Positions 11,065 to 22,528 of a stretch of 64,000 nt of DNA are shown here, one piece after another; positions within the stretch are counted from its first letter, which is position 1, and each line of letters begins with the position of its first letter. The stretch comes from Artocarpus heterophyllus. Taxonomy: Eukaryota > Streptophyta > Magnoliopsida > Rosales > Moraceae. Below the pieces are notes generated by a model. The model did not search any database. It was not told the origin of the DNA and was given only the letters and a program-made list of their open reading frames with translations. The stretch is from contig CM046335.1 in NCBI GenBank assembly GCA_025403435.1, positions 5,051,101 through 5,115,100 on the forward strand, read 5' to 3'. A program made the position numbers and the translations under genes.

Positions 11065-13031
11065 TGTAACGCCCCTATATGGGGGTTAACAGTTTTTAAT
11101 GAGATAAAATAAAATAAATAATAAAAGTAAAACCTTAAAAATTAAAATTTGTCCGGGACTTAAATGAAAACTCTCAACTCAAAAATAAAAATATAAACGA
11201 TAAATAAACCACAGTTTTAAATGTAGCACCTTAAATTTAATAATATAAACTGTTGTCATCATCATTTTAACCCTCAACACATTGTAATACAGTCACAGAA
11301 AGTAACAATTGATGCTTACATTATCATGAAGAACATTCTCAACGATTGAAGCAGTTCCAATGTAATATAGCTACATCACTTCCTCAACTATATTTCTCGT
11401 AGCCACCTTACACTTAGTGAGTCCTGAAAAGATATAAACATAAGGGAATGAGCAACACTATGCTCAGTAGAGAAAGCCATTACTCACCTCTATCATTACC
11501 ACATTAAAATCTGCATGGTTAGTAAGTCACATCATATTTCAGATTATGAGGTTTATTATGATCACATCTTATGGATACCGTAGTTAATCATTACCAAGTA
11601 TCATAATTACACATTTATACAAATATTACCAATCATCATTGTTCCTAGGTATCCATGTTAAATTGAGTATCACTCAACTCATCGAAACCCAAGTGGGCGC
11701 ACTTGATCACCCCATAAACATTCCAAGGGTGTTCCGGTGAGGGGACATCAAGCCCCGAGTCCTCACCAAATCAATTCCTGTACAGTGTGTTCTGGGACTT
11801 TCAACCCAAGGAAGCGTCATCGCCTTCCCCCTACTTTACCTTTTAGGGTATTCATGCCCAAGGACGTAACCGTCGCCCTTTTCATGTCTCACAATTTCTC
11901 TATATTAAATCATTATTAATAGAGTTAATTTTCCTAACCATGCTTCTCAATTTATAACATGTGTCAATTCATTATGTTCCTCGCCGTACAATACAAGACG
12001 AGTCCATGTCATAGTTTCATATGTGATACACATATAATATCAGTTCAACATAGATATATATATATTGCGGCAAAACAATCAATTTTAATTCTATAAAAAC
12101 CTCACAAAAGATGAGTAATAGAATCCCTACCTTTCAAGCTTATCAACAGTCTCTTAATCCTGGAATCAATTAACGTTAGCTCCATACTCCCTTGATCCTA
12201 AGGCGTGCATAAGGACAATTAAAACTAAAGCACAACATACAACTACATTCATAAAATTTATTTTAATTTAATCTTAGAATTTCAAGAAATAACCACTGCC
12301 CATAGAGGTATTACAAAGTTTAACAATATAAATTTTCTGTCTAGGGCATATACACTTAGACTTCATACATATGCTCCAAAATAGCAACAAACATAAACTT
12401 AGGTTTAAGAACGCAAATTTGAATAATCCTTTAGTATAAAAGAAAATTTATAAATGAAAAACTAAATTTGTTCATAAGATTCTAACCTCGGATTATGGTT
12501 AGTTGGAAGCTTGAAATGGCTTCAAAACAGGTTCTTTTACTTCGGTATAACTGAAATTCTTGCTCAAATGGAGGTGATGGTGGCTGATTTTTATGGCTGC
12601 CTTGAAGAAGTTCTCTAAGTATTTTGCTTCAGCAAAGAAATGAGAAGAAGAGTGTGGGAACCGTGGAAGAAAAAGGAAGAAAAGATGAAGTCTTTGAAAA
12701 GAAGTAATAGAAACAATTATAGAGGAGACATGTTGAAGCATGTCACGGAGGAAATAAAGAAAATGAGGGTCAAGAGTAGTTGGAAAAGATATCCTTATGT
12801 CTCATCTAAAGACTTTAACACACATAATGCCAATATGACATTTTTGAGATTTATTAGAAGTTCTAAGGCTTTTTAGTAATCATACTAAATAAATATAGGA
12901 GAATTTTAGAAAATTTAAAAATAGATAAAAATAAATATTATAAAATAAATTTAAATGAAGCAATTTTTTTTTATACATTAAAAATTAATTTAATTACCTC
13001 AATACCCGTTAGGAGAATAACGGGTGTCACA
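11065..13031 (-). repeat. 5' LTR of the cargo element
   Basis: Near-identical partner of 4840-6806. As the 5' LTR in the minus orientation, it should hold the promoter for the cargo transcript. Confidence 0.93.
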
Positions 13032-13860
13032 TTTAAAATTAAGAGACGATTTATAAAATTAAGACACGATTTATGTTCATGATAAAAATAAAAAAGCGTT
13101 TGTGTTAATTATTTTTTTCTTTTATAAAAATTTAAATTTTTGTACAAATTTTTAATTTAATTGCGTGAACCAATTGGTCTATTTGTTTTTCTTAAGGAAA
13201 ATTATTTTTACAGGGTCATTAAGTATAAGTCTCAATTTAAAATACAATGCACTTTTTTAATTGGATCTCATAATTTTTTTTATTAATATTGGAGTTATAA
13301 GTCAGAGTTAAACATGATCGCTCTTTCCTCATCAGATGATATTCTAACAATCGTACAAGTGTTTTGTTCACAGCTCTACATATTGCTTAACAGAACTAAA
13401 CTTTTGATGCATTTGCCACGTGGCAATAACAATGCACCTTCTAATGGAAAAATTTTTTTTTTCCATTGGGCTGTAGCCCGACCCTCTCAGTAAGATGAGC
13501 CCCACCTGATGGGTCTTTAAGTCTTGTGTGGGTGTAGGCCCACTTAAACTAAACACCACTTGAGGGCAGTCTCGGGGGCATTTTGAGAAATGGCCTCCGA
13601 CTAAAATTTTTTTGGGTAAATAGACCACTTTTTTTTAAACAATTTTTGACACAAAAAAAAAGTTTTTTGGACATCAAAACGGTTCTTTTTTTTTTATCAT
13701 GTTGAGGTTCCTTATTCTGCCACAGTCTTTTTTCTTATTTTGTTGAAAAAAACTGAGACAGTTTACTTGCACAAAAAAGCATGTTTGTTTTGTTCCTAAA
13801 AAAAAGAGGACTTTTACCTAATTTGAAATTTTTTTTGCCCTTTCATCAAAATCTTCCACA
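13032..13860 (+). promoter_or_regulatory. Upstream region of the CYP94 gene with a perfect G-box
   Basis: TTGCCACGTGGCAA at 13413-13426 is a perfect 14-bp palindrome centred on CACGTG, about 800 bp before the CYP94 ATG. MYC and JAM bHLH factors bind such sites. The rest is AT-rich with poly-T runs; 13465-13530 resembles the downstream tandem unit in diverged form. Confidence 0.55.
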
Positions 13861-14106
13861 GTTCGAGAAACAAGTGTGACTACAAATAGAAAAACTTTTT
13901 TTTTCTCACCGCGTTATGCCCCGGCCCTCTCAATAAGGTGGGCCCCACCCAGTGGGTCCTACAGTAGGATCCACCAGGTGGGAGTTCGAGAGACAAGTGT
14001 GACTACAAATAGAAAAACTTTTTTTTTCTCACCGCGTTATGACCTGGCCCTCTCAATAGGATGGGCCCCACCCAGTGGGTCCTACAGTAGGATCCACCAG
14101 GTGGGA
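13861..14106 (+). repeat. 123-bp tandem duplication upstream of CYP94
   Basis: Units 13861-13983 and 13984-14106 are nearly identical and begin GTTCGAGARACAAGTGTGAC. Each holds a GC-rich stretch with GGGCCCCACCCAGTGGG and ends CCACCAGGTGGGA. The second unit ends about 117 bp before the ATG, so it probably lies in the core promoter or the 5' UTR. Confidence 0.9.
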
Positions 14107-14223
14107 CCCACCTCACTAAGTAGCAGTGCCCCTACAAATACTTAGCAAATACGAATACAAGACATCAGAAACCGCAGAGTACGGTGAGAAAAAATAGAGC
14201 AACTAAAAACTGGTCGTATCACG

Positions 14224-15768
14224 ATGCTTCCTCAGCTATCAGCCTTACTCTTCCTCTTCTTCTTCCTCTCCTCCTTCGTCTTCCTTCTACTTCTCAGAAA
14301 GCCTTCTTCTTCCTCTTCCAAGCTCCCACGGTCTTACCCTATTGTTGGCAACTTCCTCGCCGCCTCGGCCAACAAGCACCGCCGCAGCCAGTGGATCGCT
14401 GAGCTCCTTCAGAGCGCGCCCTCCGCCACCTTCGTCCTTAAGCACCTCCTCGGCCCTCGCCAGATCTTCACCGGAAACCCCGCCGTCGTCCAGCACATCC
14501 TCAAGTCCCACTTCTCCAACTACCGCAAGGGCGACGTCTTCAGAGTCCCCCTCTCCGACTTCCTCGGCGACGGCATCTTCAGCGCCGACGGCGACTCCTG
14601 GAAGTTCCAGAGGCAGCTCGCCAGCTACGAGTTCAACACCAAATCCCTCCGCAAGTTCGTCGAGACCGTCGTCGACGCCGAGCTCTCCGACCGCCTCATC
14701 CCTATCCTCTCCGCCGCCGCTGCGGCTCAGAACTCCTCCTCCGCCGTTGTTCTCGATTTTCAGAACCTTCTTCAACGTTTCGCCTTCGACAACATCTGCA
14801 AGATAGCCTTCGGTTACGATCCGGCTTATTTGTTACCTTCTCTTCCAGAATCCAAATTCGCCGCCGCCTTTGACTCTGCGTCGGCGATTAGCGGCGGTAG
14901 ATCCGCTTCGCTGTTTCCTCTGGTGTGGAAAATGAAGAAGCTACTACGAATCGGATCGGAGAAGAAGCTTGCGAAAGCGATCTCGGAAGTACGCGATTTC
15001 GCCCGATTCATAGTCAGAGAGAAGAAGAAGGAGATGGCGGAGATATCGTCGTTCGATTCCGTCGACCTCCTCTCGCGGTTCTTGCGATCAGGCCATTCCG
15101 ACGAGAAATTCGTCACCGACATCGTTATAAGCTTCATTCTCGCTGGACGCGACACGACGTCGACAGCTCTCACGTGGTTCTTCTGGCTGGTCTCCAAGAA
15201 CCCGCGCGTGGAGCGCGAGATTTTGAAAGAGATAATCTCGGACAACGAGAAATCGGATCAGGAGATTTCGGTTTACGACGAGGTGAAGGGCATGGTGTAC
15301 ACTCACGCGGCGCTGTGCGAGAGCATGAGGCTGTACCCGCCGGTGCCGGCGGACAGCAAGGAGGCGGCGAACGACGACGTTTTGCCGGAGGGGACAGCGG
15401 TGAGGAAGGGCGAAAGGGTGACGTACCATCCGTACTCGATGGGGAGGCTGGAGGAGCTGTGGGGCAAGGACTGGCCGGAGTTCCGCCCGGAGCGGTGGCT
15501 GAAGACGGAGTCCTCCACCGGGAAGTGGGAGTTCTTGGGGAGGGATCCGTACACATACCCGGTGTTCCAGGCGGGGCCGAGGATTTGCTTGGGGAAGGAC
15601 ATGGCGTTCCTGCAGATGAAGAGGGTGGTCGCCGGCGTCATGCGGCGGTTCAGGGTTGTTTCGGCGATGGAGGCAGGGGTTGAGCCTGTTTATGTGACGG
15701 ACTTGACTTCGAAAATGAAAGGTGGATTTCCGGTGAAGATCGAGGAGAGGACCGACAATTGCTTTTGA
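14224..15768 (+). CDS. Cytochrome P450, CYP94 family (probably CYP94A-like)
   Basis: A 514-residue intronless ORF, as usual for CYP94. An N-terminal hydrophobic anchor (residues 4-24) should hold it in the endoplasmic reticulum. A Pro-containing hinge LPRSYPIVGNF follows. The I-helix motif AGRDTT is at 307-312, the ExxR of helix K is E366-R369, and the heme-binding loop FQAGPRICLG is at 448-457 with Cys455 as the iron ligand. All catalytic landmarks are intact. CYP94s are omega-hydroxylases: CYP94A/D types act on fatty acids, CYP94B/C on jasmonoyl-isoleucine. The RDPYTYPVFQAGPR stretch looks most like CYP94A to me, but subfamily needs a tree. The 5' half is markedly GC-rich at third positions, which creates long antisense open frames that I treat as shadows. 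The upstream G-box is consistent with jasmonate or wound induction. Confidence 0.92.
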   Translation: MLPQLSALLFLFFFLSSFVFLLLLRKPSSSSSKLPRSYPIVGNFLAASANKHRRSQWIAELLQSAPSATFVLKHLLGPRQIFTGNPAVVQHILKSHFSNYRKGDVFRVPLSDFLGDGIFSADGDSWKFQRQLASYEFNTKSLRKFVETVVDAELSDRLIPILSAAAAAQNSSSAVVLDFQNLLQRFAFDNICKIAFGYDPAYLLPSLPESKFAAAFDSASAISGGRSASLFPLVWKMKKLLRIGSEKKLAKAISEVRDFARFIVREKKKEMAEISSFDSVDLLSRFLRSGHSDEKFVTDIVISFILAGRDTTSTALTWFFWLVSKNPRVEREILKEIISDNEKSDQEISVYDEVKGMVYTHAALCESMRLYPPVPADSKEAANDDVLPEGTAVRKGERVTYHPYSMGRLEELWGKDWPEFRPERWLKTESSTGKWEFLGRDPYTYPVFQAGPRICLGKDMAFLQMKRVVAGVMRRFRVVSAMEAGVEPVYVTDLTSKMKGGFPVKIEERTDNCF

Positions 15769-16249
15769 TTGTTTTGCATGTGCATTATTGTTGTTGTTGT
15801 TGTTATGTTAAATGTAAACTTCATTAAAATAAAAAGATTACAAACTTGGTCGAATATGACGTTACATAAGGGACTTTGATTTCAACTATGGATTGAATCT
15901 ATCAGTAAAGATGACAATAGCATAACAATAAATTTTAAGAATTGAGACTCAAAAAAGAAAAATCTGCCCAAAATAAAGGCTAAAGCAAGACAAAATTTGT
16001 TAAAGATATCATAACAATCGGTGGATTAAACTAGTTAACAGTTGGTAAATTAAATTAGTTGATTAAAATCAAATCCTTCTATATAAAGGCACAAACAACA
16101 CTGACTAGGCAACGGTTTAACAGAATATCTAAAAAAAAAACTGTGTTACTAATATCCTATGAATAAGACAAACAAGTTAAAACCTAAAACCGAAGGTGAG
16201 AAACCTCCTTTGGTGTTGCAAATTGACAACTAAAACATAATTGTAACAA
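15769..16249. other. CYP94 3' flank, no gene
   Basis: Short 3' UTR with TTG repeats and AATAAA-like sequence near 15826, then AT-rich DNA. Nothing else is recognisable. Confidence 0.4.
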
Positions 16250-16920
16250 ACGTCTAAAGGGCAAAAGAGCCACCTTTACTAGACACAATTAAATAGAAGG
16301 ATCTCATAATCACCACCGCCACGAAGCCTGAAAACCAGCACAGCCGCCATCCATTTCCGCCGCCATCGCCATGCTCGCTCGGAGTCATTGCCCCAAGGAA
16401 GACAAAACCCATTAACCGCCACAGCACCCACCAGATTGGTAACCTTCCACCATCTTCCCTGGAGCAAGAGACGCATCCCAAATCTCGTCCTACCCTGGCG
16501 CTGAGTACCCCAAACCATAGGCAACATCCACACCGGTGCAAGCGTCCTTCTAGGTGCCTCTAAGGCCTCCCATCGCCAGCCACCATTGGGACTCCATCTC
16601 CTCCCACCAAGATCTGAGATGAAAAAGATATAAAGCCCCAAATAATTCCCCACTGGACCAATCATGACTCCCACTGGTTCCTCCTTTCCGTCTCGGCCTC
16701 GACTCTGCCACGATCATGGCCGATCTGCTCCTTCCTTGCCCGGGTAACCCCACCGGACTTCCCTAGCCGTTGATCCCTCATTCGACAAATCCAAATAGAG
16801 ACAAAAACACCATAAAACTCAGGCCCCTCCCCACCCCTAAGCAGGAGCACCGACGATTTCGCCAGGATTTGACCAAGAGGAGAGAGGGAGGGCTGCGTAG
16901 GTCTCTTCTTTTGCATGTGC
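16250..16920 (-). other. GC-rich island with overlapping minus-strand frames, unidentified
   Basis: Three or four overlapping minus-strand frames (67-131 codons) occupy this island, but none shows a domain and they compete with each other. The composition contrasts sharply with the AT-rich flanks. It may be a remnant of a transposable element or an old gene; I cannot assign it. Confidence 0.3.
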
Positions 16921-18745
16921 GCTATTGATCTCTGATTGTCATAATTTTGTATTGTTATTCGTTAGAAAAAGTTGTTGTGGTGCGAGCGTTGACTTGTTTG
17001 TTTGTGGGTGCAGGCGTTGACTTGTATGCTTTGTGGGTCCTGCTATTTAATTTATTAGGGTATTTAAGAAAGTTGTTAAAATAGTTAGTTAGAACTCTTT
17101 TTAGTGAAAGTTTTACGACGTAGTGATTTTTTTTTGCTACTATAGTATGTAAAAATTTTATACTATTTATAACTGAGAAAATGATTTAGGCCACTTTTGT
17201 CAAACATCTTATAATTAGTCAAAAATATCCAAGTGATTAAGGGGTGGAGCTAAGCCATCATTGTTATTTCTAAAACAATATGAAACAATTGAATTCATAA
17301 AAATGAAAGCACAATGGATCGTTAAATACCTCCAGTCATTGTTTTATGCTATGCAAATTCGACTCGACTGCAACAATATTTCACGTTGGGTTTTGAAATA
17401 TTTCTGAGCATTCACAATTTTCTTTAGATTGTGTAATAATAAAAATCGCATGCTCAGGGACCCAATGGATGATTTTAAATAGAAAACCCGTGGCCATCAC
17501 ACGGTTAAGACAGTTTTTGAGGAGAGATAAAAATTGTGACGGTTGATAACGGTTGTATTGGCTACTTCATAAAAAAATTACACGTGGGACAATTTAGAAT
17601 CCAACATAGTCATCTTTTGAAAGCTCTATGAATTATGTATAGCATTGGAAAGGTACTTGATTTTTGACTCCTTGTTTCTATTTTTTTCCTGTCCTTTTAA
17701 TGATATCACGGTAATGAATTAAAATATTATGTTAATTATATTATCATTACATCAATTGAAATGTTATGCAACTCAAAGATTGGATAGAAAGAGAGTTATA
17801 ATTAATGGATCAAATTTAATATTTAAATCATAGAAAGCAATCAAGACTGAGATTACGTGAAATTTGGAAATTTGATTAACTTGCTGATATAATAGCACTG
17901 ACACAATGTTAAATTAATAAATTAAAGTAAAATTTTAACATTTAAGTAGAAAATTTCTATTCAGCAGCAAATTTGTAATCATCAAATATAATATATGTCA
18001 AGTTGGTTGATTGTTATTGATTGACTTATTTATTTATTTTATTTTATTATTATAATTTGAGATTCTCAAATTATCTTACAAAGAAGAGATTAATTGTAGG
18101 ACTTTTAAAGCTAAATAATTATAACAGAAAATGGACATAACATTTAAAATAAAATTATAATATTTAAAATAACATTACGATGAAAATAAGATATTAAGTA
18201 TATTGTGTTTACATCCTGCTCTTTTATATAATCGTTGTCTCCTACACGCTTGCGCATATATTTTATGTTTGTCCTTATTGTGTAGTGCTTGACGGTGGCG
18301 TGATGCGCCGTTGGATTCTTGTTTTTATCCAAAATGCTAATAGAAAAGTACGCCATTGACTTCCAGATCAAATCCCACTGCCAGGGATTTGTTTTATTAT
18401 TGTTATTATAATCAATCTTAGTTGTCCAAAAACTTAATTGAAGATTTTTGACTAAGTGCTTGTGACGTCATAGATTTGGGTCAACTATGAGCAATGTATG
18501 CCATTTTAGTTAAGAAAGTAAATATCTTTACAGACAAAATAAAGTCAACGGCAGGAACTCTACAACGCATCCCCATGCCAAAAGAGAACCTTACAACGCA
18601 AACAATCTATTAGGCCCGGCCATCTACACTTCATACCAGCCCTGAGCCCACCCCGTTCTGCCTCGGGATGGGCTGCGCAAAAATTGATGCCTATAGAACG
18701 CCCATCAAAGAAGAATTAATTGGGTCTTTTACATATATGCCACAT
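16921..18745. other. AT-rich intergenic DNA, no gene seen
   Basis: Stop codons are dense in all frames. I see no RNA gene or element boundary that I can support. Confidence 0.4.
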
Positions 18746-18910
18746 AAATAAAGATTGGATTGATTTATGCTATTAAAAAATAATTATAAAGAATATAATG
18801 CTACATTATCAAATTATAATTTATAAGAAATAAAGGTTGGATTGATTTAGGTTACTAAAAAAATAATTATAAAAAATACAACGCTACATCATCAAATTAT
18901 AATTTATAAT
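18746..18910. repeat. Tandem duplication, about 82-bp unit
   Basis: Units 18746-18827 and 18828 to about 18910 both start AAATAAAGRTTGGATTGA and share TCAAATTATAATTTATAA near their ends, with scattered substitutions. Confidence 0.8.
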
Positions 18911-20008
18911 ACCAGAAACACCCTCAAAGCACAAATTGGATTTCATGAAAAAACAATTCTTTTTCAATTTCAAAACTTCTCAGAACAACCCTAATATCAA
19001 AATAAAGTGATATGAATTTTTTTTAATTTGATTGTCATCTTTATTTATGGCATTTAGTTAGATAGTTTTTTTAAACGTGGTAAAAATTAATCCACATAAA
19101 GAAGTGTGGTATACAACATAAATATCTCGAATTGATTGGAGGTGTTTTTATAATTGATGGGTTTACTTTGAAAAATGGGACTTTTTAAAAAATTGTGCTT
19201 GTTTTTGAAAATTTTGCCTTGAAAGCTGTGCAAAAGCATTTCCAAAACCATTTAGAAACAATAACAATTGGGGACACCCTTGAATTCGTTAATATTTAAT
19301 GGATTTAATAATTAAATGGCTAAAATATGACAAGTTTCATAATTTAAGATTGTGATTTGTTATTATTTAGAGTTTATGGGTCAAAATGGGACAAGTTATA
19401 TTGTTTAGGGGTAAAAGTGAAACTATTGGCTCAATTCTGTTAATATTTAACAGATTTAGTAACAGAATAGCCAAAATAAGACAAGTTGAAAAGTTTAGAG
19501 TGTGATTTGCTACGTTTTAAAGATCATAAACCAAAATATGAAAAGTTACATAGTTTAAGTGCCAAAAATAAAATTAACCCTAATTTTTTTACAAGGTAGA
19601 TTATCTATATAGCTTGCTAATTGGAGTAGGACTGCACAAAGAATAGGCGACCTTACTCTTCACCAAATACCTAGTGGTAGGGGCGGAGACACAAATGGGG
19701 ACAGGCAACCACCTTCCTGAATTTTTTCTTTAAATATTGTATATAAAATTTTATAAAAATAATAGTCCGTCTCCTTAAAATTATATTTTGCCCCATCCCT
19801 AAATTATATTATGTCCTTCATTTAATTTTTCTTGATAATGTTAATGTTAATGTTAATATATGCTCCATCCTTCCTCATTAATTTTTTTGGCTCCTTCCTT
19901 GGTTGGTGGTGAAAAAAAGAAAAGAAAATAAAAGAAGTTAGATCGTTATGTATTTTGGTCTCTCCTTTGGGGCAATGGCGAACTCTAGTTGATTATTTAC
20001 GCGTATAT
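18911..20008. other. AT-rich intergenic DNA, no gene seen
   Basis: Contains repeated phrases such as GACAAGTT and TAATATTTAA about 170 bp apart (around 19300-19500), probably an old low-copy repeat. No coding potential is evident. Confidence 0.35.
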
Positions 20009-20185
20009 CCCCCTGTTTGGTATTGTGGTGGGAGCTACGATTTTCACCACAAACTCAATTATAAATAGTGTAAAGTTCTCACATGCTACAGTAACAATTT
20101 AAAAAATTGTTACAGTGTAAAGCTTTCACATGCTACAGTAAAAGTGGTTCCCACTACCGATTCCCACCACCTTCCAAACACCCCC
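20009..20185. mobile_element. MITE with GTGTTTGG-type terminal inverted repeats
   Basis: Left end CCCCCTGTTTGGTATTGTGG and right end CCACCTTCCAAACACCCC are imperfect inverted repeats. Internal CACATGCTACAGTAA and GTGTAAAGC phrases recur in the other copies (51448-51610, 62444-62605 and diverged copies). About 177 bp with no coding capacity. The transposase family is undetermined. Confidence 0.75.
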
Positions 20186-20656
20186 TATATCTCAATAAAG
20201 ATATACAAAGGAGGATCTAGTCAGGGATGGATTTATGTAAAGTCTAGGGGCACATGCCCCCACTGAAAAAAAATGTCTCTTTATTGATCGTATTCCAATT
20301 TCATATACGGCAGTGAGTTTGTGTTTTATGTGCTTTCACTCTCTTTTATATTTATAAAAGAAATTGTATCAATTAACACACCTTTTAATCTTAATGTAAA
20401 TAAATAATACAATTTTAAAAATATTAAAATATATAACATTTTTATATTTTTTTAGACATTAAAATTATCAATTTATCTTTATTTTATCCGTCTCTTAAAA
20501 AAAAACCCTGATTTCTCTCTCCTCTCCCTTATCTTTCCTCCTATTTTATCTCTTGCCCTGGTAGCAACTTCGGTTGATGCCTCCTCAGGTGATGACGGCT
20601 TCTTCCTCCCTATGTGACTCCTGCAGCTTCTCTCGACACCTGCAACTTCGGCCTCG

Positions 20657-20917
20657 TGACTTCGATATAGCAACTCCTGCGATTGGGCCTTGCAACTCTT
20701 GCGGCATAGCTCATGCAACTTCGGCTTCGCGACTCCGGTGGCACAGCTCATGCGACTTCGGCTTCACGACTTCGGTGGAGCAGCACCTACGATTGGGCCT
20801 TACAACTCCGGCAGCACAGCTCCTACAACTTTGGCCTTGTGAATTTGGGGGCGCAGCTCCTATGATTTGGCCTCGTGACTCCGGCGGCGTAGCTCCCTCA
20901 ACTTCCCGGCGTAGCTC
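20657..20917. repeat. 36-37-bp GC-rich minisatellite, about seven units
   Basis: Units begin near 20657, 20693, 20730, 20767, 20803, 20840 and 20876 and follow a degenerate pattern YGACTYCGGYGGCACAGCTC. Open frames on both strands (20574-20921 and 20479-20751) are a by-product of the repeat, and I do not call them genes. Confidence 0.75.
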
Positions 20918-20985
20918 TTGAGGTGACGGCGATCTCTGATAGGGAATGAACAGAGAGAGAAATGGGGAAAGGGCAGAGAGAGAGA

Positions 20986-22183
20986 AAGGAAGAAAAAAAA
21001 ATATTAGTAATTAAATTGGGGTCATTTTTGTAATTTAACCAATTAATAAAATATATTTATGTTTTTTAAGCCTGTTTATTCACTTTGTTTTAAACTTAGG
21101 TTATTAATTTTTATTCTATTATAAATGTGGGGTACTCTCCTAATTCTCCCTATGTATAATTTCTTTCTCTTGTTTAAATTGAATTAATTACTCTGTGTTA
21201 TCCATTTTATTTTGGGAAAACGTTCACCAGTCACTAAAAAGTTGAAAAAAAAAAAAGAAAAAGAAAACAAGGCCTCTAGTATTTATTTTTCCTTTTTTTT
21301 GAGGGGTGTACTTTTTTCCTTTTGCCGCTGTATACGTTTGTTATCAAACTTTTATTAATATTTTATACACTTCTATAGATTTTATAAGGTCAATAACTTA
21401 AAAATTAGCACGTTAGAATATCCTTCTATATAATTAGCTTATCAAATGTAACAAAAATAAAGTAACTAGATAAAATGTTTGTTAAACATTAATCGTCATG
21501 AAGTCATGTCTTTTTATTTTCTTTTTCTTTTGGAGTTAGTTTAAATATTAATTTTATGTTATCTTAAATTCATATTATTTTTAAGATTTGTTTGAAAAAA
21601 CCGTTTCAACTTGTTAGTTCGACTATGTATAGTATAAAACTTTTATATACTGATGTTTTGGCTATAACTTTTAGTTCCTAACTTATTTTTTAAATATGTG
21701 CCCCGACTGAAATAAAATTCTGGATTCGTCACTAGATGTTATAGTATCGAGTATGAATGTGCACGCAGAAAGCAAATTCATGCTTGATTTTGGTCATCTT
21801 AATCTTTGTCATTTAGAACACATCAAAGTTATAAAATTTAAGTATATACACTTCGTAGATACCCAAAAACTTTTGACAATGCATATTTCATCTGGCACTA
21901 TAGAAATAACAAAATATTTAATATATATATATATATAACAAACGTGGAAGGTCAACCCCCCCAATCCTTTCTCGGTCAAATTTTCAAAGATAACACGGCT
22001 GACAGTAGCTGGTTTTTGAAGTCGTATCCAAAACCCTTGTTCAGACGATCTATACATATCCAACAAGTCTGCTATAAATCTCCTTGCATTCCCTGCCATT
22101 TTCCCTTGAACTCCTTGGAAAAAAAAAAAAAAAAAAGAAAGGAAAACGAGAGAGAGAACTAATTAATATTCAATACATAGAGA
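20986..22183. other. AT-rich intergenic DNA, no gene seen
   Basis: No supported gene. The short frames at 21753-21938, 21809-22099 and 21944-22162 have no recognisable motif. The last few hundred bases form the promoter side of the first inhibitor gene. Confidence 0.35.
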
Positions 22184-22528
22184 ATGACAGATTGCCCAGG
22201 TAATAATATATTAGCACAGATATATTATCGTTCATTAAATATAATTTGCATTTCTTTTCTTCTTAGTTATCAATTTGTCATTTTCATTTGTTGATCATGT
22301 GTATAAATATGTGCATGTGAAGCTTAGACAGTGGGAAGAGCTCATGGCCGGAGCTGGTTGGGATAAATGGAGAAGCAGGCAGCAGCTGAAATTAGAAGAG
22401 AAAATCCCAAAGTTAAAACAGCCATTGTCAAGGAAGGAATGATGGTGACCATGGATTTCCGCTGCGATCGGGTTCGGGTTTGGGTTGATGGCTATGGAAT
22501 TGTGAAGCAGATTCCTCATATTGGATAG
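22184..22528 (+). pseudogene. Potato inhibitor I (PR-6) gene with a one-base frameshift
   Basis: Exon 1 (22184-22199, encoding MTDCP) ends at a GTAATA donor. Exon 2 starts after CTTAG at 22328 and opens with the family signature SSWPELVG. At about 22378 one extra G in a GCAGGCAGCAGC run shifts the frame and brings a stop a few codons later. Without that base, the frame downstream would run to the TAG at 22526 through the inhibitor loop, with VTMDFRCDRVRVWV giving Met as P1. The family are small serine-protease inhibitors, commonly wound- or pathogen-induced. The break could be real or a sequencing or assembly error in a GCA repeat. Confidence 0.8.

Larger units (their letters stand above)
4840..13031 (-). 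mobile_element. Non-autonomous Ty3/gypsy-like LTR retrotransposon carrying LOG-like and viral-NABP-like ORFs
   Basis: An 8192-bp element bounded by two 1967-bp direct repeats that start TGTAAC and end GTCACA on the plus strand. The 5-bp sequence TTTAA flanks it at 4835-4839 and 13032-13036. It reads on the minus strand: 5' LTR 13031-11065, a primer-binding site next to it, then a leader, ORF1 (9576-9055), ORF2 (8412-7762), a polypurine tract and the 3' LTR 6806-4840. The LTR termini, the initiator-Met primer site and the GACGAAATTTC phrase before the polypurine tract are typical of plant Ty3/gypsy elements. No gag, protease, reverse transcriptase or integrase is present, so movement needs proteins in trans. 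The LTRs differ at one base by my reading (6481 G, 12706 A), which implies very recent insertion. Confidence 0.93.

Noticed and set aside
4840..13031. An integrated carlavirus genome
   Set aside because: Only one viral-like ORF is present, between LTRs of a retrotransposon. No replicase, triple gene block or coat protein is visible.
14287..15683. Long antisense and alternative frames over CYP94
   Set aside because: They arise from the GC-rich third positions of the P450 gene and have no domain.
16250..16920. A GC-rich protein-coding gene on the minus strand
   Set aside because: Several frames compete, and none has a recognisable domain or a clean start and stop structure.
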